NCBI RefSeq assembly: GCF_003268595.1
Contig: NZ_CP029797.1
Span: forward strand, 1,695,501 to 1,759,500
Source of the DNA: Paraliobacillus zengyii
Lineage (GTDB): Bacteria > Bacillota > Bacilli > Bacillales > Amphibacillaceae
DNA: 64,000 bases
Reading direction: 5' to 3'
Shown here: positions 27,319-37,713 of the stretch, piece by piece
How the letters are laid out: every line of letters begins with the position of its first letter
Numbering within the stretch: position 1 is the stretch's first letter
Translations under genes and position numbers: made by a program
The notes under the pieces: model-generated
Databases searched by the model: none
Seen by the model: the letters and a program-made list of their open reading frames with translations, nothing else
Told to the model about the DNA's origin: nothing

Positions 27319-27588
27319 ATGAGTGGAGAATTCGTTATTAATTTAGCTGAGCAAGGGATATTTACAGTACTCATTGTAACAGGTCCTCTTTTAGTACTAG
27401 CCCTTGTAGTAGGATTATTAGTTAGTATTTTTCAAGCAACAACGCAGATTCAAGAGCAAACCCTAGCATTTGTACCTAAAATTGTCGCTGTTTTTTTAGG
27501 CTTAATTTTCTTCGGACCATGGATGCTTGTTCGGATTGTGGAATTTACGAGTAATATATTTCAAAATTTAAATCAGTTTGTAGGGTAG
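27319..27588 (+). CDS. fliQ: Flagellar export gate protein FliQ
   Basis: FliQ is a two-helix export gate subunit. From ATG 27319, eight bases after GAGGTGA, it has 89 residues, the family's usual length. The signature VGLLVSIFQATTQIQEQTL lies between the helices. An earlier GTG (27307) is inside the ribosome-binding site. Confidence 0.95.
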   Translation: MSGEFVINLAEQGIFTVLIVTGPLLVLALVVGLLVSIFQATTQIQEQTLAFVPKIVAVFLGLIFFGPWMLVRIVEFTSNIFQNLNQFVG

Positions 27589-27592
27589 AGGT

Positions 27593-28372
27593 ATGTTAGA
27601 GTCTATTGATATTAATAGTTTACCAGCGTTTTTGTTAATCCTCATACGATTTACAGCTTTTTTTGCAACAGTACCAATTTTTTCTTATCAAAATATTCCA
27701 ATGCAATTTAAGATTGGACTAGCTGGTTCTTTATCTTGGATTATGCTGTATAGTATTGAGATTCCGACCATACCACTTGATTTAACGTTCTTTTTATTGG
27801 TTGGTAAGGAAGCAATTGCAGGGTTATTATTAGGCTTAATTGCTTATATGATATTAGCGGCAGTTCAAATTGCAGGTGGATTTATTGACTTTCAAATGGG
27901 TTTTGCGATCGCGAATGTTATTGACCCACAGACAGGTGCACAAAGTCCTTTAATGGGACAATACTTTTATACGATTGTGCTACTTTTTTTATTGAGTGTT
28001 GATGGTCATCATCTACTCATAAATGGTGCTTTCTATAGCTTTGAAACCATTCCATTAGATCAAATGATAAATTTTAACAATGAAAATATTGTGATGTTAG
28101 TCATCGATATCTTTAATCAATTATTCTTGGTTGCTTTTCAATTGGCAATACCTGTTGTAGGTTGTTTATTTCTAGTGGATGTTGCACTAGGTATTATTGC
28201 ACGTACAGTTCCTCAATTAAATGTATTTGTCGTCGGTTTACCGTTAAAGATTTTTGTTGGGCTTTTTGTAGTAAGCATGTTTATTGTAATGTTTATATCA
28301 ATTGTAAAGCAGTTGTTCTCTTATACATTAGAGATGATGCAGTTATTAATGCAGCTGTTTGGAGGTGCTTAA
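27593..28372 (+). CDS. fliR: Flagellar export gate protein FliR
   Basis: FliR completes the FliPQR gate. It has 259 residues, six or more hydrophobic segments, and family motifs FIDFQMGFAIANVIDPQTG and RTVPQLNVFVVGLPLKI. It starts five bases after fliQ and runs directly into flhB. Confidence 0.95.
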   Translation: MLESIDINSLPAFLLILIRFTAFFATVPIFSYQNIPMQFKIGLAGSLSWIMLYSIEIPTIPLDLTFFLLVGKEAIAGLLLGLIAYMILAAVQIAGGFIDFQMGFAIANVIDPQTGAQSPLMGQYFYTIVLLFLLSVDGHHLLINGAFYSFETIPLDQMINFNNENIVMLVIDIFNQLFLVAFQLAIPVVGCLFLVDVALGIIARTVPQLNVFVVGLPLKIFVGLFVVSMFIVMFISIVKQLFSYTLEMMQLLMQLFGGA

Positions 28373-28375
28373 GTC

Positions 28376-29455
28376 ATGCAGTTGAAATTAGATCTGCAAT
28401 TCTTTGCAGGAGAAAAGACAGAAAAAGCAACTCCAAAAAAACGTCAAGATTCTCGAAAAAAAGGTCAGGTAGCTAAAAGCCAAGATATAAATACAGCACT
28501 TTTATTATTTTTAATTTTTATCCTTTTTACTGTTATTGGAACCTTTTGGAAAGAGAAAATGACCGGTTTATATATAAGGTCTTTTAGTGAATTTATTCAT
28601 TGGGAAATTACTGTTCCTAATTTACAAACGATGTTTGCAGAAATCACCATATATATGGCACAGACGTTGGCTCCAGTAATGGCACTAGCAATTGTTGCGG
28701 GTCTTGCTTCAAATCTTATGCAAATTGGTTTTTTATTTACTACAGAACCATTACAAGCGAAATTTAATAAACTCGATCCTATTCAAGGTGCAAAACGTAT
28801 TTTTTCAGCACGCGCTTTAGTAGAACTAGTCAAATCAATGTTAAAAATAAGTGTTATTACTACCATTACTTTTTCAATTTTATGGATGAATAAAGACGAG
28901 ATGATGATGCTTGCAGGTAAAGACGTTAATGCAGCCTTGGCTTTTTTTGCGAATGTTACGATATTAATGGGAATATTTTCAGCAATTGCATTACTTGTTG
29001 TGTCAGTTATTGACTTTACTTATCAACGATATGACCATGAAAAGAATATGAAAATGTCTAAAAATGATATTAAAGATGAACATAAGAATATTGAAGGAAA
29101 TCCTTTAATTAAATCTAAAATAAAAGAGCGTCAAAGACAGATGGCGATGCGACGTATGATGAGCGATGTGCCAGACGCAGATGTTGTAATCACAAACCCA
29201 ACACACTATGCTATTGCGATTAAGTACGATGAGAATAAGTCTGATGCCCCTTATGTAGTTGCTAAAGGTGTTGATTTTGTAGCTTCAAAGATTAGAGAAG
29301 TTGCAGAAGCAAATCAGATTATAATGGTAGAAAATCGAACTTTAGCAAGAGCGTTATATGCTGAAGTTGAGATAGGTGGAGCAATTCAAGAAGAATTCTT
29401 TCAGGCTGTTGCGGAGATTTTAGCATATGTTTATCAAATAGAACAAAAAGCATAA
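28376..29455 (+). CDS. flhB: Flagellar export switch protein FlhB
   Basis: FlhB switches export from rod/hook to filament substrates after self-cleavage. After a short basic N-terminus (EKTEKATPKKRQDSRKKGQV) come four membrane helices (about 40-215) and a cytoplasmic domain with the autocleavage site NPTH at 274-277. It has 359 residues. The full-length protein has the NPTH that the free FlhB-like protein at 4044-4337 lacks. Confidence 0.97.
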   Translation: MQLKLDLQFFAGEKTEKATPKKRQDSRKKGQVAKSQDINTALLLFLIFILFTVIGTFWKEKMTGLYIRSFSEFIHWEITVPNLQTMFAEITIYMAQTLAPVMALAIVAGLASNLMQIGFLFTTEPLQAKFNKLDPIQGAKRIFSARALVELVKSMLKISVITTITFSILWMNKDEMMMLAGKDVNAALAFFANVTILMGIFSAIALLVVSVIDFTYQRYDHEKNMKMSKNDIKDEHKNIEGNPLIKSKIKERQRQMAMRRMMSDVPDADVVITNPTHYAIAIKYDENKSDAPYVVAKGVDFVASKIREVAEANQIIMVENRTLARALYAEVEIGGAIQEEFFQAVAEILAYVYQIEQKA

Positions 29456-29480
29456 GGATGTCTAGTAGGGAGAGTTAATA

Positions 29481-31514
29481 ATGAAAATAAGAGATCTATC
29501 CGTTATAATCGGTGTTATTTTAATAATTGTTATGTTAGTTATTCCATTACCGGGTTGGTTATTAAGTATCCTTATTTTAATAAATATTTCATTAGCACTA
29601 ATTGTTATTTTAGTCTCGATGAACACCACAGAACCGTTACAATTTTCAATATTCCCTTCGTTGTTATTACTCCTAACATTATTCCGCTTAGGACTTAATG
29701 TTTCCACAACACGCTCGATTCTATCTACTGGAGAAGCTGGTGGCGTGGTGGAAACGTTTGGTACTTTTGTTATCGGGGACAACGCGTTAGTTGGTTTTGT
29801 TGTCTTCTTGATTCTTGTTATTATCCAATTTTTAGTTATTACAAAAGGTAGTGAACGTGTATCTGAAGTTGCAGCACGTTTTACTTTAGACGCAATGCCT
29901 GGAAAACAAATGAGTATTGATGCAGATTTAAATGCAGGAATGATAAATGAACAACAAGCTAAAAAACGTCGTGAAAAAGTTGAGGGTGAAGCAGACTTTT
30001 ACGGTGCAATGGACGGTGCGAGTAAGTTTGTTAAAGGTGACGCGATTGCCGGAATCGTTATCGTGTTAATCAATATTATTTTCGGTTTAATTATTGGTAT
30101 GATGCAAATGGATATGACGTTTCCAGAAGCAATATCTACCTTTATGCAACTAACTGTTGGTGATGGACTAGTAAGTCAAATTCCTGCATTACTTATCTCA
30201 ACAGCTACTGGTATTGTTGTTACACGTGTGGCTTCTGAAGGTAACCTTGGAAGCGATGTAACAGAACAATTGTTACGTTATCCAAAGATGCTGTATATTG
30301 CAGGTGGAACAATCTTTATGTTTGGTTTTACACCTATTAACTTTTTCTTAACAACTTCCATTGCAGGGGTACTCGTATTGGGTGGTTACTTGCTATCTAG
30401 ACCAATTGTAGAACCAGAAGTAGATCAAAAAGGGGAAGAAGAAGCAGCAGATTCACAGCAGATGCAGTCTTCTAATAATGTGGTTGATCTTTTAAGTATG
30501 GACCCTATTGAATTTGAATTTGGTTATGCTCTAATTCCTTTAGTTGATACGAATCAAGGTGGGGATTTAATGGATCGTATCGTTATGATTCGCAGGCAGT
30601 TAGCAATTGAATTAGGAATTGTTATTCCAGTGGTTCGAATTCGTGATAATATCCAATTAAATCCAAATGAGTATCAATTAAAAATTAAAGGGAATGAAGT
30701 TGCACAAGGAGAGCTAATGTTAGATCATTATTTAGCGATGACACCTGGTTTGGATGAAGATGATCTAGAAGGAATAGATACAACAGAACCTGCTTTTGGG
30801 CTTCCTGCAAAATGGATAGGTGAAGACGTGAAAGATGAAGCAGAATTATCTGGTTATACAGTAGTTGATCCACCTTCTGTTGTTTCTACGCACATTACAG
30901 AAATAATAAAAAAACATGCACATTTATTATTAGGACGTCAAGAAACGAAGCAGTTAATTGATCACTTAAAGGAGTCATATCCTATATTAGTTGAAGAGGT
31001 AACGCCTGAGCCATTATCTATTGGTGATGTACAAAAGGTACTTGCGAAATTATTACGCGAACATGTTTCGATCCGAAACTTGCCGATTATCTTTGAAACA
31101 TTAGCAGACTTCGGGAAAATGACCAATGATGCCGAGTTGCTAGGAGAGTACGCAAGACAGGCCTTATCTGCTCAAATTACCAAACAGTATGTACAAAATG
31201 AGCAGGGATTAAAAGTTATAACGGTTGCAGGTGAAGTTGAGCAAATGATTTCAGATCATATTCAACAAACTGAACATGGTAGTTACTTATCCTTAGATCC
31301 TGATTCACAGCAACGCATTATTCGCTCAGTTACGGAAAAGATAGAGAGTATATCATTACAAGAGGAAACGCCAATTATTCTCTGTTCACCAACTATACGT
31401 ATGTATATGAAACAGTTACTTGATCGGTTTTTCCCACATGTTGTCGTGTTATCTTATAATGAATTAGAACCTAATTTAGATGTCAAAAGCGTCGGGGTGG
31501 TGAATGTTGCATGA
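29481..31514 (+). CDS. flhA: Flagellar export protein FlhA
   Basis: FlhA is the main membrane component of the export gate, with a nonameric cytoplasmic docking ring. The N-terminal half has about eight membrane helices and the FHIPEP region (RFTLDAMPGKQMSIDADLNA, about 135-155). The C-terminal cytoplasmic domain starts at about 330. It has 677 residues. GTAGGGAGAG precedes the ATG. It overlaps flhF by four bases. Confidence 0.97.
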   Translation: MKIRDLSVIIGVILIIVMLVIPLPGWLLSILILINISLALIVILVSMNTTEPLQFSIFPSLLLLLTLFRLGLNVSTTRSILSTGEAGGVVETFGTFVIGDNALVGFVVFLILVIIQFLVITKGSERVSEVAARFTLDAMPGKQMSIDADLNAGMINEQQAKKRREKVEGEADFYGAMDGASKFVKGDAIAGIVIVLINIIFGLIIGMMQMDMTFPEAISTFMQLTVGDGLVSQIPALLISTATGIVVTRVASEGNLGSDVTEQLLRYPKMLYIAGGTIFMFGFTPINFFLTTSIAGVLVLGGYLLSRPIVEPEVDQKGEEEAADSQQMQSSNNVVDLLSMDPIEFEFGYALIPLVDTNQGGDLMDRIVMIRRQLAIELGIVIPVVRIRDNIQLNPNEYQLKIKGNEVAQGELMLDHYLAMTPGLDEDDLEGIDTTEPAFGLPAKWIGEDVKDEAELSGYTVVDPPSVVSTHITEIIKKHAHLLLGRQETKQLIDHLKESYPILVEEVTPEPLSIGDVQKVLAKLLREHVSIRNLPIIFETLADFGKMTNDAELLGEYARQALSAQITKQYVQNEQGLKVITVAGEVEQMISDHIQQTEHGSYLSLDPDSQQRIIRSVTEKIESISLQEETPIILCSPTIRMYMKQLLDRFFPHVVVLSYNELEPNLDVKSVGVVNVA

Positions 31515-32623
31515 AGGTAAAAAAGTATATCGCACCAACAATGCCTGAAGTAATGAAAAAAGTACGAAAAGAACTAGGTGCAGATGCCGTTATCCTTAAT
31601 TCAAAGGTAATTTATACTGGTGGGTTTTTAGGATTATTTAAAAAAAGAAATATGGAAGTTGTTGCAGCATTAGACCCGCAACCAACTAAGCCTAAAATAG
31701 AAGAGCAATCAAAACCGTTTATACCTATGTCTTCAGATATACCAAGAACGGATGATAAACAACAAGTATTATTAGACGAAGTACGTGCGATGCGTAAATG
31801 GATGGAGAAAACAACAAGTAATGGGGAAGATATCTTCCCTCCTACATATCAAGCGGTTGTAGATCTCTTGTTGGAACAAGAAGTTGATCTTGATATTGCT
31901 CAAGAAGTTGTTGCGAATAGTATAGAAAACAATTCAACTGAGGACACAACATATGAATTAGCTAAAAAACAGGTGGAAGAAGCTGTTAACAAAAAGTTAG
32001 CGATCAATGATTTTGGTGGCGTTACTTACCATAAGAAATTCGTACATTTAGTTGGGCCAACAGGTGTTGGTAAAACAACGACGATAGCTAAAATAGCTGC
32101 GAAATGCATGTTAGTTGATGGTAAAAAGGTTGCGTTAATTACAACAGATACGTATCGCATTGCTGCAATTGAACAACTAAAAACATATTCTAAAATTCTT
32201 GATATTCCATTAGAAATTGCTTATACAATTGAAGATTATCGTAATGCTAGAGAAAAATTCAAATCCTATGATATTGTTTTAGTAGACACAGCGGGCCGCA
32301 ATTTCCGTGATCCTAAGTATATTGCAGAGTTAGGAAAAGTAGTTGACCTTGAACATGATATTGATACGTATTTAGTCTTATCCTTAACTACTAAGTCATC
32401 CGATTTAGATGTGATTTATAATCAATTCGAAAACATTCCGATAAAAAAATTAATATTTACTAAAAAAGATGAGACGGGAACCTATGGTGCAATTTTAAAC
32501 TTAACTCTCAAGTATCAAATAGGTGTTGCGTATTTAACAGATGGACAAGATGTACCAGATAATATTGAAGAGGCTTCAAGTGAAAAAATCAGTCATTTGA
32601 TAGTTGGAAACTCAAATGAGTGA
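31511..32623 (+). CDS. flhF: SRP-type GTPase FlhF
   Basis: FlhF is the SRP-family GTPase that helps set where flagella are built. The N-terminal basic region (MKVKKYIAPTMPEVMKKVRK) leads to an NG domain with G1 [17 protein letters not shown] (about 179-195), TTDTYRIAAIEQL and DTAGRN. It has 370 residues. It is translationally coupled to flhA (ATGA) and followed by its activator flhG. Confidence 0.96.
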   Translation: MKVKKYIAPTMPEVMKKVRKELGADAVILNSKVIYTGGFLGLFKKRNMEVVAALDPQPTKPKIEEQSKPFIPMSSDIPRTDDKQQVLLDEVRAMRKWMEKTTSNGEDIFPPTYQAVVDLLLEQEVDLDIAQEVVANSIENNSTEDTTYELAKKQVEEAVNKKLAINDFGGVTYHKKFVHLVGPTGVGKTTTIAKIAAKCMLVDGKKVALITTDTYRIAAIEQLKTYSKILDIPLEIAYTIEDYRNAREKFKSYDIVLVDTAGRNFRDPKYIAELGKVVDLEHDIDTYLVLSLTTKSSDLDVIYNQFENIPIKKLIFTKKDETGTYGAILNLTLKYQIGVAYLTDGQDVPDNIEEASSEKISHLIVGNSNE

Positions 32624-33479
32624 TCAAGCAGCTAATTTAAGAAAAAAAATTGACAGACTTAACGCCAAAAGGCAAGCAAAAACGATTGCAGTTGTAAGTG
32701 GAAAAGGTGGCGTAGGTAAATCAAATTTTTCACTTAATTTCGCTTTAAATTTATCAAAAGCTGGAAAAAAAGTCCTTTTATTTGATTTAGATATTGGTAT
32801 GGGTAATATCGATATTCTATTAGGTGTCCAAGCTAAACGGTCAATTGTGCAAATGTACGAGAATCAATTGTCGATTCATGATATTATAGAAACAGGACCT
32901 CATTCTTTGTCGTATATTGCTGCTGGTTCTGGATTAACTGATATGTTTAAAATGGATGAAACTAAATTTCATTATTTCTTGGAACAGCTAGACGAACTTA
33001 TTACAGATTTCGACTATATTATTTTTGATATGGGTGCAGGAGCTTCTGATGACAGTATGTTTTATGTTTTAGCTGCTGATGAGTGTATTGTTGTTACAAC
33101 ACCTGAGCCTACATCAATGATGGATGCTTACGCTATGATGAAACATATTTGCAATCGAAATTTCACCATACCATTATATCTTTTAGTTAACCGAGCTGAA
33201 AATAATAAAGATGGTCGATCTATAATAAACCGTTTACAGAAGGTAATGCAAAGCTTTTTAAACAAAGAAATTGTTCCATTAGGTATCTTACCTAATGATA
33301 AATCAGTTTCTAAAGCAGTAATTAATCAAATACCATTTACGATGTATGATCCAAAATCAAAAGTTACGCTAGCAATGATCCAAATCGTGAAGCAATATGT
33401 AGGTAATAACATTAATATTGAGAAAAAAGTTCCTTCAACTTTTATAAAAAAGTTAAAACAATTTGTAAAAGAGAGGTAG
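32616..33479 (+). CDS. flhG: MinD-like ATPase FlhG (YlxH)
   Basis: FlhG controls flagellar number and pattern and stimulates the FlhF GTPase. From ATG 32616 it has 287 residues and starts MSDQAANLRKKI, which carries the DQAxxLR activator motif (3-9) known to act on FlhF; this supports the start over a TTG twelve bases upstream. The deviant Walker A KGGVGKS is at 30-36. The C-terminal amphipathic tail (FIKKLKQFVKER) fits a membrane-targeting sequence. It overlaps flhF by eight bases. Confidence 0.95.
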   Translation: MSDQAANLRKKIDRLNAKRQAKTIAVVSGKGGVGKSNFSLNFALNLSKAGKKVLLFDLDIGMGNIDILLGVQAKRSIVQMYENQLSIHDIIETGPHSLSYIAAGSGLTDMFKMDETKFHYFLEQLDELITDFDYIIFDMGAGASDDSMFYVLAADECIVVTTPEPTSMMDAYAMMKHICNRNFTIPLYLLVNRAENNKDGRSIINRLQKVMQSFLNKEIVPLGILPNDKSVSKAVINQIPFTMYDPKSKVTLAMIQIVKQYVGNNINIEKKVPSTFIKKLKQFVKER

Positions 33480-33485
33480 ATTGCC

Positions 33486-34556
33486 ATGAACATAATTAAC
33501 GTATTAGTTGTTGATGATTCAGCTTTCATGCGGAAAATGATTGCTGATATTCTTCAATCACATCCAAGAATAACTGTTATTGGCACAGCTAGAAATGGGC
33601 AAGATGCACTAGAGAAAATTGAACAATTAAATCCGGATGTCATCACATTAGATATAGAAATGCCTATTATGGATGGGATTACTACGCTTAAAAATATTAT
33701 GAAAGACAAACCAAGACCGGTTATAATGCTTTCTAGTTTAACAAAAGAAGGAGCAAAAAAAACACTTGAATCGATGGAATTGGGTGCAATTGATTTTATT
33801 ACAAAACCTTCTGGTTCTATTTCCCTAAACATTAGGGAGAAAGATGCCGAAATTAAAACTAAGGTGTTACAGGCAGTAGACGCTAAGATAGATAGGTTAG
33901 TTTATAAAGAGCCAAAGCAGTCGGTAATAGCTTCATTTTCGCCACGCTTATCTCGTCAACAAATTAACAGTGATCTAATTATTGGAATTGGGACATCAAC
34001 AGGTGGACCAAGAGCACTACAGCAAGTAATTACTCGATTACCTAGAGATTTACCAGCATCAATAGCAATTGTTCAACATATGCCTGCTGGTTTTACAAAG
34101 TCATTAGCAAAGCGTTTGGATTCGATGTCAGAAATCAACGTTAAAGAAGCTGAAAATAAGGAGATTTTACAAAAGGGTACAGCCTATATTGCTCCGGGTG
34201 GATTCCAGTTCCGTGTTGAAAAAACAGCAAAAGGTTTGCAAGCTGTAATTTCAAAGGAAGAAACGCGCAATGGTCATCAACCTTCTGTTGAAGTATTATT
34301 TGAATCACTTGCACAGTTACAAACCGAGCAGGTTTTTGCAGTTATTATGACTGGAATGGGTGCAGATGGTGCCAATAGTTTAATCACCTTAAAAGAAGCA
34401 AAATCAAATACGGTTATTTTTTCTGAATCCAAAGAAACGTGTATTGTATATGGAATGCCTCAGGCAGCTGAAAAAACAAATGTAGTAGACCATGTTGTTA
34501 GATTACCAGAAATAAGTGAAGTACTAGTTAGTCAAATTAAAGCCAGAGGTGAATAA
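33486..34556 (+). CDS. cheB: Chemotaxis protein-glutamate methylesterase CheB
   Basis: CheB demethylates and deamidates chemoreceptors when phosphorylated. The N-terminal receiver domain has Asp56 as phospho-acceptor (TLDIEMPIMDG). The C-terminal esterase domain has the catalytic Ser (IGIGTSTGGPRAL), His (VQHMPAGFT) and Asp (MTGMGADGA). It has 356 residues. GAGAGGTAG precedes the ATG. The stop lies next to the cheA start. Confidence 0.96.
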   Translation: MNIINVLVVDDSAFMRKMIADILQSHPRITVIGTARNGQDALEKIEQLNPDVITLDIEMPIMDGITTLKNIMKDKPRPVIMLSSLTKEGAKKTLESMELGAIDFITKPSGSISLNIREKDAEIKTKVLQAVDAKIDRLVYKEPKQSVIASFSPRLSRQQINSDLIIGIGTSTGGPRALQQVITRLPRDLPASIAIVQHMPAGFTKSLAKRLDSMSEINVKEAENKEILQKGTAYIAPGGFQFRVEKTAKGLQAVISKEETRNGHQPSVEVLFESLAQLQTEQVFAVIMTGMGADGANSLITLKEAKSNTVIFSESKETCIVYGMPQAAEKTNVVDHVVRLPEISEVLVSQIKARGE

Positions 34557-34557
34557 A

Positions 34558-36579
34558 ATGGACATGAATGAATATCTTGATGTGTTTATTGAAGAAAGTA
34601 AAGAACATATCCAATCGTTGAATAACCGTCTACTTGAATTAGAAAACGATCCAACTAATATGGACACAGTAAATGAAATTTTTCGTTCTGCGCATACATT
34701 AAAAGGTATGTCCGCTACAATGGGTTATAAAGACTTAGCCGATTTAACACATAAAATGGAAAACGTTTTAGATGCTGTACGCAATGACAAGTTAAAAATG
34801 AATTCTGCTATTTTAGATGTTGTCTTCGATGCAGTGGATCACTTAGAAGGAATGGTTTTAGATATTGTTGATGGTGGTGAAGGTAAAAAAGATGTCTCTG
34901 CAACAGTAGCTAAGCTTGAAGCAATCGAACAGGGTGAGGCGATAGAAGAAGTTGCTGCTACAGCTGCTGTAGCAAATGTAGAATCAACTCCATCTAGTGT
35001 AAAAACAGCTGTTGGTGAATTGGATCAATTTGAAGTTGCGGTGTTGCAACAATCAGCAGAAAACAATTACTCTAATTTTCAAGTGAATGTTAGTCTGCAA
35101 GAAACCTGTATGTTAAAAGCTGCACGTGTTTATATGGTTTTTCAGATTTTAGAACAGGTTGGAGAAGTAATTAAGTCAAATCCAACTGTATCTGAATTAG
35201 AAGATGAGAATTTTGACTATAACTTTACTGTTATTCTAGTAACAAGTGAATCTGCAGAAGATGTCAAACAGAAAATCATGAAAGTATCAGAGGTAGCTGA
35301 AGTAGAAATAAGCCTATTTGATTATAACGTCAAAGTCGAAGATACTAGCGAAAAAATGAATCAAGTAGAAACAGCTACGGGAAAAACGACTGAAAAAAGT
35401 GAAGAAAAGACAGTACAAAAAGTTCAAGTAACGAGTAAAACAATTCGTGTTAATATTGAAAGATTAGATGCATTAATGAATTTGTTTGAAGAATTAGTTA
35501 TTGATCGTGGTAGATTAGAACAAATATCAGCTACATTAAAAAACGCTGAGCTTCAAGAAACCGTTGAACGTATGACACGTATTTCCGGTGATTTACAAGG
35601 TATTATCTTGAATATGCGAATGGTTCCTATTGATCAAGTGTTTAATAGATTCCCTCGAATGGTTAGACAATTAGCAAAAGACCTAAATAAACAGATTAAT
35701 TTAGAAATCACAGGTGCGGATACAGAGTTAGATCGTACAGTTATTGATGAAATAGGAGATCCGTTAGTACATTTAATTCGTAATGGATTAGACCATGGGA
35801 TTGAAACACCGGCTATTAGAAAAGAAAAAGGAAAGCCTGAAGAGGGAACGTTAAAACTACATGCTTATCACAGTGGAAATCATGTCATTATTGAAATCAA
35901 AGATGATGGAGCAGGAATTAACAAAGAAAAAGTTTTAGAGAAGGCAATTTCAAACGGTGTTGTTTCTAAGGAAGAAGCAAGTAATTTAACAGATTCTCAA
36001 ATACACCAGTTGATTCTTTCTAGCGGATTCTCGACAGCAGATAAGATTTCTGATATCTCTGGTCGTGGAGTTGGTTTGGATGTAGTGAAAAATACAATTG
36101 AATCGCTTGGAGGAAGTATTACAATCCAATCCGAATTCGGTAAAGGTTCACTGTTTTCTATTCAACTTCCATTAACATTATCGATTATATCGGTACTATT
36201 AGTTGAAGTGCACAAAGAAAAGTATGCTATACCACTATCATCAATTATTGAAACTGCAATTGTTAACAAATCAGAAATTATGCATGCACATAATAAACAA
36301 GTCATTGATTTCCGAGGTAAAGTAGTACCATTAATTTCTCTGAAACAAGTATTTAATGTACCTGGTGAAGTTGAAGAGGATCAGTTTTGTTCCATTATAA
36401 TCATTAGACAAGGTGAAAAAATGGCTGGATTAATTGTCGATACATTCATTGGACAACAGGAAATCGTATTGAAGTCACTTGGCGATTACTTAGGTGATAT
36501 ATTTGCTATCTCTGGGGCAACTATTTTAGGTGATGGACAAGTAGCATTAATTGTTGATACGAATGCTTTAATTAAATAA
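34558..36579 (+). CDS. cheA: Chemotaxis histidine kinase CheA
   Basis: CheA phosphorylates CheY and CheB in response to receptors. Domains in order are HPt with phospho-His46 (RSAHTLKG), P2 CheY-binding region, dimerisation region (TIRVNIERLDALMNLFEELV), HATPase with N box NGLDHGIE and G boxes DDGAGIN and GRGVGLDVV, and the CheW-like P5 at the C-terminus. It has 673 residues from ATG 34558, five bases after AGAGGTGA; a GTG at 34549 lies inside that site. Confidence 0.97.
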   Translation: MDMNEYLDVFIEESKEHIQSLNNRLLELENDPTNMDTVNEIFRSAHTLKGMSATMGYKDLADLTHKMENVLDAVRNDKLKMNSAILDVVFDAVDHLEGMVLDIVDGGEGKKDVSATVAKLEAIEQGEAIEEVAATAAVANVESTPSSVKTAVGELDQFEVAVLQQSAENNYSNFQVNVSLQETCMLKAARVYMVFQILEQVGEVIKSNPTVSELEDENFDYNFTVILVTSESAEDVKQKIMKVSEVAEVEISLFDYNVKVEDTSEKMNQVETATGKTTEKSEEKTVQKVQVTSKTIRVNIERLDALMNLFEELVIDRGRLEQISATLKNAELQETVERMTRISGDLQGIILNMRMVPIDQVFNRFPRMVRQLAKDLNKQINLEITGADTELDRTVIDEIGDPLVHLIRNGLDHGIETPAIRKEKGKPEEGTLKLHAYHSGNHVIIEIKDDGAGINKEKVLEKAISNGVVSKEEASNLTDSQIHQLILSSGFSTADKISDISGRGVGLDVVKNTIESLGGSITIQSEFGKGSLFSIQLPLTLSIISVLLVEVHKEKYAIPLSSIIETAIVNKSEIMHAHNKQVIDFRGKVVPLISLKQVFNVPGEVEEDQFCSIIIIRQGEKMAGLIVDTFIGQQEIVLKSLGDYLGDIFAISGATILGDGQVALIVDTNALIK

Positions 36580-36595
36580 TAAGGAGGGATTAATC

Positions 36596-37069
36596 ATGAC
36601 AGAAGGATTAACAGCAAAAAAGCTTAAAACAATTGTTTTTGAATTAAACAAAGAAGAGTATGCACTGCCTGTTAAACAGGTTGGTTCCATTGAACGTGTT
36701 ATGCATATTACAAGAATTCCACAGACCTCTCCATTTGTGAAGGGTGTGCTTAATTTACGAGGTGTAGTGACGCCAATTATCGATCTACGAGCTAGATTTG
36801 GTCTGGAGGATATTGGTTACACAGAAAGCACTCGTATTATTATAGTTAATTTAGAAGAGTTAGCAGTGGGTTTGATTGTTGATGCTGCCTATGATGTTAT
36901 TGATATACCTACTGATGCAATTGAACCAGCGCCTGAGGTTATCGGTTCGGTTCAAGTAGATTATATTGAAGGTGTTGCAAAATTAGCTGATCGCTTATTA
37001 ATTTTATTAGATATGGATAAAGTACTAGCTAAGGATGGATTGAAAGGGCTACACGAAATCGAAAGTTAG
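36596..37069 (+). CDS. cheW: Chemotaxis coupling protein CheW
   Basis: CheW couples chemoreceptors to CheA. A single SH3-like CheW domain fills its 157 residues, with EEYALPV, ITRIPQTSPFVKGVLNLRG and PIIDLRARFG. AAGGAGGG precedes the ATG. It stands between cheA and cheC. Confidence 0.96.
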   Translation: MTEGLTAKKLKTIVFELNKEEYALPVKQVGSIERVMHITRIPQTSPFVKGVLNLRGVVTPIIDLRARFGLEDIGYTESTRIIIVNLEELAVGLIVDAAYDVIDIPTDAIEPAPEVIGSVQVDYIEGVAKLADRLLILLDMDKVLAKDGLKGLHEIES

Positions 37070-37080
37070 TAGGTGAGTAT

Positions 37081-37713
37081 ATGTCTTTTATTGAATCATT
37101 AACAGCTTATCAATTAGACACATTAAAAGAAGTAGGTAATATTGGATCTGGAAACGCGGCTACCTCTCTATCTACTTTATTAAATAGAAAAGTAGATATG
37201 ACAGTACCAGCAGTTCGAGTCGTTGGTTTTGATGAGATGATGGACCTAGTTGGTGGTCCTGATAAAATTATTGTATCTGTCTATCTCCGCATTCAAGGAG
37301 AAGCTCCTGGTAACATGTTTTTCGTGCTTTCCCCCCCTGAGGCAGAAGTATTTGTTAAAGAGATGACAGGTATAGATAATTTTAATTTAGAAAACCCTCC
37401 ATTTGACGAAATGGGTTTGTCAGCATTACAAGAATTAGGTAATATATTGGCAGGTTCTTATTTATCAGCATTATCGGATTTCATAAAAGTATTATTACAG
37501 CCATCAGTCCCACTCCTACACATTGATATGGCAGCTGCTATATTAACACAAGGATTGATGGAGTTATCACAAGAAAGTGACTATGCTATCATTATTGATA
37601 CAATTATTAATGAAGAGGGTAATAATAGTGAACCTATTAAAGGGCATTTCTTTTTATTACCTGATCCGGAATCTTTTCCAAAAATATTTGATCGATTAGG
37701 TGTTACAAGTTAG
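37081..37713 (+). CDS. cheC: CheY-P phosphatase CheC
   Basis: CheC dephosphorylates CheY-P and binds CheD in the Bacillus-type adaptation system. Both phosphatase motifs (ExxN) are present, in LKEVGNIGSGNAATSL and LQELGNILAGSYLSAL. It has 210 residues. The stop overlaps the cheD start by one base. Confidence 0.95.
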   Translation: MSFIESLTAYQLDTLKEVGNIGSGNAATSLSTLLNRKVDMTVPAVRVVGFDEMMDLVGGPDKIIVSVYLRIQGEAPGNMFFVLSPPEAEVFVKEMTGIDNFNLENPPFDEMGLSALQELGNILAGSYLSALSDFIKVLLQPSVPLLHIDMAAAILTQGLMELSQESDYAIIIDTIINEEGNNSEPIKGHFFLLPDPESFPKIFDRLGVTS